Assembly: GCA_014799785.1 (NCBI GenBank)
Contig: JAAVHI010000035.1
Span: 60,305-102,290 of the forward strand
Length of the DNA stretch: 41,986 nucleotides
Origin: Ruminococcus sp.
GTDB taxonomy: Bacteria > Bacillota > Clostridia > Oscillospirales > Ruminococcaceae
Direction of reading: 5' to 3'
Of the stretch, positions 15,752-22,798 are shown piece after piece (position 1 is the stretch's first letter; the number at the start of each line of letters is the position of its first letter). The notes under the pieces are model-generated. The model saw only the letters and a program-made list of their open reading frames with translations, did not search any database and had not been told where the DNA came from. The position numbers and the translations under genes were made by a program.

Positions 15752-15788
15752 AAAAACGGAAACTGTTTTAAAAGCAGTTTCCGTTTTT
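15752..15788 (+). terminator. Terminator of the GH26 gene, probably bidirectional
   Basis: A 14-bp stem AAAAACGGAAACTG / CAGTTTCCGTTTTT with a 9-base loop, A-run before and T-run after. It lies between the convergent GH26 and nitroreductase genes and can serve both. Confidence 0.92.
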
Positions 15789-15803
15789 CTGTTATATTGA
15801 TTT

Positions 15804-16466
15804 TCAGACCCATTCAAAGCTGTCTTTTCCCGCTCCGATCTCAAAATGGTACTTCACAATGCCCCTGTCTGTATCGGAAAGCATTCCGCTTTTGTACGAC
15901 AAGGATACTTTGTTTCCGTTTCCCTTTATAAAGAAAGCCTGTCTGTTAAGGGCGGTAGGAGCGAGCAGGGCGGTCTTTACACCGCTTGTAAACCATTCGG
16001 GCGCAGTACCATCATATTCGCTCACGTCTTCGGGACTTTTGGATTTATGGGGAACTCCCTGAACCTCGCCGTATCCGACGGTGATTATACCTGTAATTTT
16101 TTCGGCTTCGGGAGCATTTTTCTTTGCTCCGCTTTTGCTGTAGGTCCCGCCGATCCACCATGAATTAAGTCCGAGAGTCTGAGCAAGCAGCATAACGTCC
16201 GTTCCGCAGTAACCGAGCTTTTCTTCGGTATCGGGCGCGTCATTTCCCGCAAGTATTATGTAGTTCCGCACTCCCTTGGAAAGAACAAGCTTTACAGCCG
16301 TTCCGAGAGCATCCGTGTTTTCGGTTATCAGCTTCATGTCCAGCCCGAACTTTTCATTGCAGGCATTGATCCTTTCGGTAAGCTTGTCCGTGATTTCCTG
16401 CAGTATTTTGCGGTCTGTGTATTTGCGGACGGTGTGTCGGCATTCTGCCGCTTCTATAAATGTCAT
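15804..16466 (-). CDS. Nitroreductase-family (FMN-binding) protein
   Basis: A 220-residue protein of the putative TM-nitroreductase group. The N-terminal ECRHTVRKY is the FMN-phosphate-binding 'RRSVR' segment. The core GTDVMLLAQTLGLNSWWIGG contains the helix and WxGG region typical of the fold, and the C-terminal half holds the dimer-exchange strands. It would catalyse NAD(P)H-dependent reduction, but the physiological substrate is unknown. ATG 16464-16466 has GGGAGA upstream, 16 bases after the end of citrate synthase on the same strand, so the two are probably cotranscribed. The link to citrate synthase is not explained by known pathways. Confidence 0.85.
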   Translation of the reverse strand: MTFIEAAECRHTVRKYTDRKILQEITDKLTERINACNEKFGLDMKLITENTDALGTAVKLVLSKGVRNYIILAGNDAPDTEEKLGYCGTDVMLLAQTLGLNSWWIGGTYSKSGAKKNAPEAEKITGIITVGYGEVQGVPHKSKSPEDVSEYDGTAPEWFTSGVKTALLAPTALNRQAFFIKGNGNKVSLSYKSGMLSDTDRGIVKYHFEIGAGKDSFEWV

Positions 16467-16482
16467 ATTTTATCTCCCTTGG

Positions 16483-17850
16483 TTATCTGCCGGATATAGG
16501 CATATAGTCTCTGTGTTCCTGAACAGCTCTGTAAGCGGGACGAATAATTTTTCCTGCCACAAGCAGCTCCTCGATACGGTGAGCCGACCAGCCCGAAATT
16601 CTCGCAATGGCGAAAATAGGCGTATAGAGCTCGGGCGGAAGCTGAAGCATACTGTAAGCAAAGCCACTGTAGAAGTCGATATTTGCGGAAACGCCCTTGT
16701 AGATCCTGCGCTCCTTGGCGATTACTTCGGGAGCAAGACGTTCTATTTTGCGGTACAGAGCGTATTCTTTTTCCATGTGCTTTTCCTCGGACAGGCTTTT
16801 TACCGCACCTTTAAGTATAGCGGCTCTCGGGTCGGAAACGGAGTAGACAGCATGTCCCATACCGTAGATAAGTCCCGACCTGTCGAAAGCCTCCTTGTGG
16901 AGCAGCTTTTTGAGGTAATCGCGGATAGCGTCCTCGTCCTCCCAGTCGGAAAGCTTGTTTTTCATGTCCTCGAACATCATTGTTACCTTGATATTCGCGC
17001 CGCCGTGCTTCGGGCCTTTCAGGGAAGCCAGCGCCGCCGCGATCGCGGAGTAAGTATCCGTACCCGAAGAAGTAACGACGTGAGTTGTAAAGGTAGAGTT
17101 GTTACCTCCGCCGTGTTCCGCGTGGAGAACGAGGGCAAGGTCAAGGATACGTGCTTCAAGCTCGGTAAACAAGCTGTCCTTGCGGAGCATATGAAGAATG
17201 TTTTCCGCGGTGGAATATTCGGGCTTGGGCTGGTGAATGAAGAAGCTGTCGTTATCATGATAGTACGCCTTTGCCTGATAGCTGTAAACGGCGATAAGCG
17301 GGAACAGCGCGATAAGCTCCAGCGACTGTCTGAGGACGTTGGGAATAGACGTATCGTTTGGCATATCGTCATATGAATAAAGGGTAAGTACTCCTCTTGC
17401 AAGACCGTTCATAATGTCGTTGCTGGGGGACTTCATGATTATATCGCGTACAAACGTTGTGGGGAGCTGTCTGTAGTCCGAAAGAAGCCTGCTGAAATCT
17501 TCAAGCTGTTTTTTCGCGGGAAGCTCGCCGAAAAGCAGGAGATAAGTAATTTCCTCAAAGCCGAAACGCTTGTCGCTTGTGAAGCCGGTCACAAGGTCGT
17601 TGATATTGTAGCCGCGGTAATAAAGCTCTCCGTCACATGGCACGGAATTGCCGTCAACGGTTTTTGACGAGATTATTTCGGAAATTTCTGTAAGTCCCGC
17701 AAGAACGCCCTTTCCGTTGATGTCTCTCAGACCGCGTTTTACATCGTACTTGGTATAAAGCTCCTGGTCAATACAGCCATTCTTTTCGCAAAGAGCAGAT
17801 AAATTGACAATATCGGGTGTGATTTTGGAAAAATTGTAACCGGAAATCAT
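16483..17850 (-). CDS. Citrate (Si)-synthase
   Basis: A 455-residue cytosolic enzyme that condenses acetyl-CoA and oxaloacetate to citrate. The catalytic residues are present: His282 in KGPKHGGAN, His333 in GMGHAVY and Asp392 in NIDFYSGF. The binding segments HAEHGGGNNSTF and DPRA (Arg342 region) are also present. It is longer than typical type I or II enzymes (about 370-430), with an N-terminal extension of about 40 residues, as in several clostridial citrate synthases. In a fermentative anaerobe it probably serves the oxidative branch from citrate to 2-oxoglutarate and glutamate. No aconitase or isocitrate dehydrogenase gene is in the window. The ribosome binding site is GAAAGGA. The promoter and two Spo0A-like boxes lie upstream. 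Confidence 0.95.
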   Translation of the reverse strand: MISGYNFSKITPDIVNLSALCEKNGCIDQELYTKYDVKRGLRDINGKGVLAGLTEISEIISSKTVDGNSVPCDGELYYRGYNINDLVTGFTSDKRFGFEEITYLLLFGELPAKKQLEDFSRLLSDYRQLPTTFVRDIIMKSPSNDIMNGLARGVLTLYSYDDMPNDTSIPNVLRQSLELIALFPLIAVYSYQAKAYYHDNDSFFIHQPKPEYSTAENILHMLRKDSLFTELEARILDLALVLHAEHGGGNNSTFTTHVVTSSGTDTYSAIAAALASLKGPKHGGANIKVTMMFEDMKNKLSDWEDEDAIRDYLKKLLHKEAFDRSGLIYGMGHAVYSVSDPRAAILKGAVKSLSEEKHMEKEYALYRKIERLAPEVIAKERRIYKGVSANIDFYSGFAYSMLQLPPELYTPIFAIARISGWSAHRIEELLVAGKIIRPAYRAVQEHRDYMPISGR

Positions 17851-17897
17851 TTGATCCGTCCTTTCATAAAAACATCATAAAATACTTTACAATGTTA

Positions 17898-17926
17898 AGT
17901 ATAACATAAATTTAGTAAGATTGCAA
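17898..17926 (-). promoter_or_regulatory. SigA promoter of citrate synthase
   Basis: On the reverse strand: TTGCAA (17921-17926), 17-bp spacer, TATACT (17898-17903). It lies about 48 bases before the start codon. Confidence 0.75.
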
Positions 17927-17942
17927 GCAAATCCGCGATTTG

Positions 17943-17968
17943 TCACATAACTTTCACATATTTGTGAA
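17943..17968. promoter_or_regulatory. Palindrome and direct repeats upstream of the citrate synthase promoter
   Basis: TTCACA-TATT-TGTGAA (17953-17968) is a perfect 6-bp-arm palindrome. TCACATA occurs twice, 11 bp apart (17943-17949 and 17954-17960). It lies 17-42 bp upstream of the -35 box, a position suited to an activator or repressor. The protein is unknown. It resembles neither Rex nor CRP consensus in arm order. Confidence 0.45.
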
Positions 17969-17976
17969 TGCCTGTT

Positions 17977-17999
17977 TTCGACAAAATCCGCATTCGACA
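17977..17999 (-). promoter_or_regulatory. Pair of perfect Spo0A boxes (TGTCGAA x 2)
   Basis: Two exact copies of the Spo0A box, TGTCGAA on the reverse strand (17977-17983 and 17993-17999), spaced 16 bp start to start. They lie between the divergent citrate synthase and trkA promoters. Two perfect heptamers this close are unlikely by chance in one gap, but binding is inferred. Confidence 0.55.
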
Positions 18000-18064
18000 T
18001 GGTTTCGGGACGTGAATTAAGTGTAAATATGCAGAATAAAATGTAAAGTTTTTAGAAAAAACTA

Positions 18065-18093
18065 TTGTAATTCGGAAGAATTTGTAATATAAT
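18065..18093 (+). promoter_or_regulatory. SigA promoter of the trkA pair
   Basis: TTGTAA (18065-18070), 17-bp spacer, TATAAT (18088-18093). A short dyad AGTTTTT/AAAAACT (18047-18063) abuts the -35 box. Confidence 0.7.
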
Positions 18094-18136
18094 AAATATG
18101 TATAGTTTTATTTGGAGGGAGAGATCTGCTTCCGCA

Positions 18137-18754
18137 ATGAATATTCTGGTGATCGGCTGCGGAAACGTGGGTTCGGCTCTGTGCGGCGCGCTGTCGGCTC
18201 AGGGTCACGACGTTTCGGTGATAAGCAGTGACAAGGAACAATTTTCAAATCTTCCGCCCGATTTTAATGGCTACACTACCTTCGGCATTCCTATCGACAA
18301 GGAGGTGCTGAAAAAGGCGGGCATAGAAAACTGCGACGCGCTTGCGGCAGTTACCTCCGACGATAATACAAATCTGATGGTCATTCAGCTTGCAAAACAG
18401 TTTTTCGGAGTACCCAAGGTTTTTGCAAGGGTGAACGACCCAAAGAAACATGAGGTCTTTTCAGAGTTCGGGCTTGAGACGGTATGTCCCACAAACACGA
18501 CGGTAACGTCATTTTGTGCGGCGATAAACAGCTCCGCTTCCGCAGGGACTGCAATAGGCGGGCATTCCGTGGTCATGGAGATGATGGAGATACCCAAGGA
18601 ATTTGTTGGAAAACGCATAAGCGAGATCGAATTCGAGGAAAACGAGACTCTTGTCGCCATAGAGCACAGCGACGGTACCGTAAGCATGATGCTGCTGAAA
18701 AACTATGAGCTGCAAAGGGGAGACAAGCTTATTCTGGCGAAATTCGCGGATTAA
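18137..18754 (+). CDS. TrkA/KtrA-type K+ transport regulator, first copy
   Basis: A 205-residue cytosolic RCK protein that gates a TrkH/KtrB-type potassium channel in response to nucleotides. The N-terminal Rossmann fold (TrkA-N, about 1-115) begins with the dinucleotide motif ILVIGCGNVGSALCG. The TrkA-C ligand domain covers about 135-205. The start is set at ATG 18137 so that the GxGxxG strand is at the N-terminus, as in the family. The GGGAGAGA ribosome binding site ends 12 bases upstream, which is long. The in-frame ATG 18098 overlaps the promoter region and has no ribosome binding site. A second homologue follows after 20 bases. No channel subunit is encoded nearby. Confidence 0.88.
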   Translation: MNILVIGCGNVGSALCGALSAQGHDVSVISSDKEQFSNLPPDFNGYTTFGIPIDKEVLKKAGIENCDALAAVTSDDNTNLMVIQLAKQFFGVPKVFARVNDPKKHEVFSEFGLETVCPTNTTVTSFCAAINSSASAGTAIGGHSVVMEMMEIPKEFVGKRISEIEFEENETLVAIEHSDGTVSMMLLKNYELQRGDKLILAKFAD

Positions 18755-18774
18755 AGTTCGGGAGAGGAATTTAT

Positions 18775-19437
18775 TTGAAAGTTACGATTATCGGAGGGGG
18801 CAAGGTGGGCTATTACCTTGTGCGTACCCTGATAGAGCATGACCACGAGCCGACCGTCATCGAGCGGGACAAGTCGGTGTGCGAGCATATCGCAAACGAA
18901 ATGGATATCCCCATCATCTGCGGTGATGCCACAAAGCTGGATATACTCGAAGCCGCTGAAGTACGGGAATCGGGTGCGCTTGTGAGCGTTACGGGTTCGG
19001 ACGAGACAAATCTTATAGTTTGTCAGCTTGCGAAAAAGAAATTCGGCGTTGCCAAGACCGTAGCAAAGTCCAACAACCCTAAAAACGTGGCGGTAATGCA
19101 GGCTCTGGGAATAGACAATGTTATAAACAGCACCGACAGTATCGCTTCCCTGATCGAGCGTGAGGTGGATACTTCAAGGATAAAGCAGGTGCTTTCGCTG
19201 GGCAGGGGAGAAGTTACCTTGTTTGAGGTACAGCTTCCGCCCGACTATATATATGACGGAAAAATGCTTATGGAAATAAAGCTTCCCGTGCTTTTCAACA
19301 TCGTATCCATAACCCGCGGCGGTTGTATGATAATCCCGCGCGGACAGTCAATGCTGAAAAGCGGGGATAAGCTTCTTGTCATATCGGAGTCAGATGCGGT
19401 CAAGGAACTTAAATCAGTGCTTAAAATAAAGGATTAA
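18775..19437 (+). CDS. TrkA/KtrA-type K+ transport regulator, second copy
   Basis: A 220-residue RCK protein with the same layout as its neighbour: TrkA-N with VTIIGGGKVGYYLVR at the N-terminus, DATKLDIL and the NNPKN segment, then TrkA-C (about 140-220). The start is TTG 18775 with GGGAGAGGA upstream. The two copies differ clearly in sequence, so the duplication is old. They may form a heteromeric gating ring, as the two halves of E. coli TrkA do within one chain (inference). The channel (TrkH/KtrB) is not in the window. The FtsA-like gene begins 32 bases downstream on the same strand and may be cotranscribed. Confidence 0.9.
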   Translation: MKVTIIGGGKVGYYLVRTLIEHDHEPTVIERDKSVCEHIANEMDIPIICGDATKLDILEAAEVRESGALVSVTGSDETNLIVCQLAKKKFGVAKTVAKSNNPKNVAVMQALGIDNVINSTDSIASLIEREVDTSRIKQVLSLGRGEVTLFEVQLPPDYIYDGKMLMEIKLPVLFNIVSITRGGCMIIPRGQSMLKSGDKLLVISESDAVKELKSVLKIKD

Positions 19438-19469
19438 AACGATATATTACAGTAAAGGGTGGTGCCGAA

Positions 19470-21908
19470 ATGGCAAAACAGTCGGAAAAAAATATGGCTG
19501 ACGAAAATACAGCCGACGTTACCAATACTTCCAAAAAGCGGGGACGTCCTTCAAAGACGGAGAAAAGTACCCCGAAAGCGCCTGAAATACAGGAAAAAAC
19601 TAAAAATTCAAAGCTCAGACCTCAGGAGGACAGCGAGCTTTTTGCGCTTGATATCGGAACGCGCACGGTTGTCGGCATAATCGGTCATATGGACGATAAC
19701 GTTTTCTGTGTGGACTACGCAGAATCCGTCCCCCACAAAAGACGCGCAATGATAGACGGTCAGATCGAAGATATCCCCGTGGTCTCGTCGGTGGTCAAGC
19801 AGGTAAGAGAAAAGCTTGAAGCCAAGTCGGGAATAAAGCTGTCAAAGGTCGGCATCGCTGCGGCGGGACGCGCCTTAAAGACTCACAGGACGGAGCTTTC
19901 CTTTGATATAACCGAAAAGGACAGTATTTCGGAGGACGACGTTAAAACCTTTGAACTTGAAACCACACTTAAGGCTCAGGACGAACTTGACGCAGAGATA
20001 GCTGATACAAAGGTATCCTTTTACTGTGTTGGTCACACGGTCGTGCAGTATCTGCTTGACGACTACAAGATCGCTTCTCTTGTGGGACATAAGGGCAAAA
20101 AGGTCTCAGTTGAGCTTATCGCGGCGTTCCTGCCAAGTCCAGTTGTGGAAAGCCTTTACGCGGTAACGGATATGAACGGTCTTGAGGTATCGAGCCTTAC
20201 GCTGGAGCCTATTGCCGCCATGAATATAGTTATCCCTCCCGAAATACGTCTTATCAACGTTGCGCTGGTAGACATAGGAGCGGGTACGTCCGATATCGCC
20301 ATCGCCCGAAATGGAAGCATTGTGGCGTATGCAATGTCCACAACAGCGGGAGACGAAATTACAGAGGAGATAATCAAAAAATATCTTGTTGACTTTTCCA
20401 CCGCCGAGGAAATGAAGCTCAGCAGCTATATGGAAAAGATCAACTATACCGATATTCTCGGCTACAAGCATACCATTGACAGGGAAGAGTTCTTTTCAAG
20501 CCTGTTCCCCGTGGTGGACTCGCTTGCCGATGACATTGTAAAGAATATTGTCAGCGCGAATGGACAGGCTCCCGCGGCGGTATTTCTTGTGGGCGGAGGA
20601 AGCCTTATTCCAGATCTGTCAAAATTCATTGCCGAGAAGCTTGATATCCCCGAAAACCGCGTTGCTGTCGGCAAAAACGAGGTAATGAAAAACGTTTCCT
20701 TCGGCAACAGCCAGATAAGCGGTCCCGAATACGTTACTCCGATAGGAATAGGCGTTACCGCCACTTACAACAGCGGCTACGATTTTTCCGTGGTAACGCT
20801 CAATGACAAGAAAATACGTGTTTTCGACACAAGAGCAGTGCGCGTGATAGACCTGCTTACGTCTGCGGGTTACAGGTCTAATCAGATAATCGGACGTTCG
20901 GGAAGAAATCTGAACTTTACCCTTAACGGCGAAAAGCAGATACTGAAAGGCGGACACGCAACTGTTGCGGAAATCACGCTTAACGGTGAAGCCGTCTCTC
21001 TGGAAACTATTGTAAATCAGGGAGACAAGCTTGTGTTCAAGCCTGCCGAGAACGGAAGCAATGCAGATGTGAAAATTACCGATATTGCGGGAGATGTTTC
21101 TCCCCACAAGGTTTTTGTGGACGGTACGGAATACTCCTTCGGCGTGGTGGCACGCGTAAACGACAAGCAGGTATCGGGAGATTACCGCATACAGAATCTT
21201 GACGACGTTACTGTTTACGAGGTGGAAACGCTGGGAGACCTTATGCAGACCCTGCCGTTTGACACGTCTACGCTGAATTTCTATAAGTCGGGCAAGCTGC
21301 TTACTGTGGACTATTATCTGAACGACGGTGACGATATAATTACCTCCGATAAGGTTCTTGACAAGGACTCCAGAGCAGGTCGTCTTGCAAAGGCTATTGC
21401 GGAGGGACTGTCCGATAAGCCTGCCGAAACGGAAGCGGAGGAAAAGGATACTGCGCCGGAAGCCGCGGCTGCCGCTGCGCCTGCTCCGGAAGCAATTGCT
21501 CAGCTACAGACGCCGCAGGAACTTCCGAAACCTCAGGAGCCGCAGGTCGTTGCGGAACCTGCTCCGCAGACGGCTGCCGAAACTTCGCCGATACCTCAGC
21601 CAGCGGCAGAAATCCCTGCCGCCGTGCCCGAAATAATCTCTGCTGAGGAAATTCCAGCGGCGGAAGATAAGGAAGTCCCGGTAATTGAGGATTTCAGCGT
21701 TGTGCTGAACGGAAAGACTATTACGCTCGAACCTCGTCCCGCAAATATGCCTCACGAGTTTATAGAGCTGATGGCTCTGGCAGATATTGATCTGGACAAT
21801 CCTCCTCCCGACGGAAATATGATACTTACGCTTAACGGCAAGGACGTAAGCTTTATGGACGTGATCAATAACGGTGACGTTGCGGTTATCAGATGGGCTA
21901 ACCAATAA
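19470..21908 (+). CDS. Large FtsA-like actin-fold protein with AT-hook and C-terminal extension
   Basis: An 812-residue protein, about twice FtsA length. Residues 1-55 are basic and disordered, with the AT-hook-like core KKRGRPSKT (22-30). The FtsA/actin-type ATPase fold covers about 57-440: phosphate-1 FALDIGTRTVVG (58-69), an SHS2-like insertion near 120-200, phosphate-2 ALVDIGAGTSDIAI near 266, and adenosine motif VGGGSLIP near 374. Residues about 450-640 and 735-812 contain repeated LNGxxVxxxxxxNxGD segments that look like beta-grasp units. An Ala/Pro/Glu linker (about 650-730) separates them. It lacks a visible C-terminal membrane-targeting helix of true FtsA. Its function is unknown; it may be a cell-division or surface-assembly ATPase. 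The ribosome binding site is AAAGGGTGG. Confidence 0.8.
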   Translation: MAKQSEKNMADENTADVTNTSKKRGRPSKTEKSTPKAPEIQEKTKNSKLRPQEDSELFALDIGTRTVVGIIGHMDDNVFCVDYAESVPHKRRAMIDGQIEDIPVVSSVVKQVREKLEAKSGIKLSKVGIAAAGRALKTHRTELSFDITEKDSISEDDVKTFELETTLKAQDELDAEIADTKVSFYCVGHTVVQYLLDDYKIASLVGHKGKKVSVELIAAFLPSPVVESLYAVTDMNGLEVSSLTLEPIAAMNIVIPPEIRLINVALVDIGAGTSDIAIARNGSIVAYAMSTTAGDEITEEIIKKYLVDFSTAEEMKLSSYMEKINYTDILGYKHTIDREEFFSSLFPVVDSLADDIVKNIVSANGQAPAAVFLVGGGSLIPDLSKFIAEKLDIPENRVAVGKNEVMKNVSFGNSQISGPEYVTPIGIGVTATYNSGYDFSVVTLNDKKIRVFDTRAVRVIDLLTSAGYRSNQIIGRSGRNLNFTLNGEKQILKGGHATVAEITLNGEAVSLETIVNQGDKLVFKPAENGSNADVKITDIAGDVSPHKVFVDGTEYSFGVVARVNDKQVSGDYRIQNLDDVTVYEVETLGDLMQTLPFDTSTLNFYKSGKLLTVDYYLNDGDDIITSDKVLDKDSRAGRLAKAIAEGLSDKPAETEAEEKDTAPEAAAAAAPAPEAIAQLQTPQELPKPQEPQVVAEPAPQTAAETSPIPQPAAEIPAAVPEIISAEEIPAAEDKEVPVIEDFSVVLNGKTITLEPRPANMPHEFIELMALADIDLDNPPPDGNMILTLNGKDVSFMDVINNGDVAVIRWANQ

Positions 21909-21949
21909 GTGTAAATGGTTATTGCTTTACACGTGTGTTATAGTGAATC

Positions 21950-21980
21950 AAAGGACGGTTTTTTCCGTCCTTTTATTTTG
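21950..21980 (+). terminator. Terminator of the FtsA-like gene
   Basis: AAAGGACGG / CCGTCCTTT stem with a T6 loop, followed by TTATTTTG. Confidence 0.88.
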
Positions 21981-22024
21981 CCGAAATTTTCATCTTATTT
22001 TCACAAAAAAATGTGTCAAAGCTA

Positions 22025-22053
22025 TACACAAACGGTAAAAAATATGTTATAAT
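22025..22053 (+). promoter_or_regulatory. Extended -10 promoter of the MacB-like ABC operon
   Basis: TGTTATAAT (extended -10, TATAAT at 22048-22053) with a weak -35, TACACA (22025-22030), at 17 bp. Confidence 0.6.
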
Positions 22054-22088
22054 TGATATGATTTACTATATTTGAGAGGAATGTTCCG

Positions 22089-22790
22089 ATGAGCTATGTT
22101 GAATTTAAGGACGTCTATAAGCGATACAGAATGGGCGAGGTAACGATATCCGCTTCGGACGGTATCAATTTTGAAATAGAAAAGGGCGAATTTGCGGTAA
22201 TTGTGGGAGCTTCGGGCGCAGGCAAGACAACGGTGCTGAATATGCTCGGAGGCATGGATACCTGCGACGAGGGAAATATTTTTGTAGACGGCAAGGATAT
22301 TGCAAAATTTTCCAAGAAAGAAATTACCGCATACCGCAGACGTGATATCGGATTTGTGTTCCAGTTCTACAATCTGGTGCAGAACCTTACAGCAAAGGAA
22401 AATGTGGAGCTTGCAACGGAGATATGCACTGACGCGATAGACGCTGAGGAAGTCTTGAAGCAGGTCGGGCTGGGGGAGAGAATAAACAATTTTCCCGCAC
22501 AGCTTTCGGGCGGAGAGCAGCAGAGGGTCTCTATCGCAAGGGCGCTTGCAAAGTCCCCGAAGCTTCTGCTGTGCGACGAGCCTACGGGCGCGCTGGACTA
22601 CAACACGGGCAAGAACATTCTTAAGCTTTTGCAGGACACCTGCCGCGAAAAGGGAATGACCGTTGTGGTCATTACTCACAATCAGGCGATAACGCCTATG
22701 GCGGACAGAGTGATAAAGATCAAGAACAGCAAGGTCTCAAGAGTGACGCTTAATTCCGAGCCTGTGTCTGTGGACACGATCGAGTGGTAG
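22089..22790 (+). CDS. MacB/LolD-type ABC transporter ATP-binding protein
   Basis: A 233-residue ATPase of the type that drives FtsX-fold permeases by mechanotransmission rather than classical transport. Walker [10 protein letters not shown] is at residues 40-48, Q-loop in FVFQFYNL (about 89-96), signature LSGGEQQR at 139-146, Walker B LLLCDEP at 159-165 and switch His in VITHNQ. All are intact. The stop codon lies 8 bases before the ATG of the permease, so the pair is coupled. It is preceded by an extended -10 promoter and GAGAGGAA-type ribosome binding site. No two-component system is adjacent, unlike typical peptide-sensing modules. Confidence 0.94.
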   Translation: MSYVEFKDVYKRYRMGEVTISASDGINFEIEKGEFAVIVGASGAGKTTVLNMLGGMDTCDEGNIFVDGKDIAKFSKKEITAYRRRDIGFVFQFYNLVQNLTAKENVELATEICTDAIDAEEVLKQVGLGERINNFPAQLSGGEQQRVSIARALAKSPKLLLCDEPTGALDYNTGKNILKLLQDTCREKGMTVVVITHNQAITPMADRVIKIKNSKVSRVTLNSEPVSVDTIEW

Positions 22791-22798
22791 AGGTGCTT

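Noticed and set aside
22784..22798. GTG start of the FtsX permease
   Set aside because: It would overlap the ATPase gene without a convincing ribosome binding site. ATG 22799 with AGAGGTG is preferred, though the GTG is not excluded.
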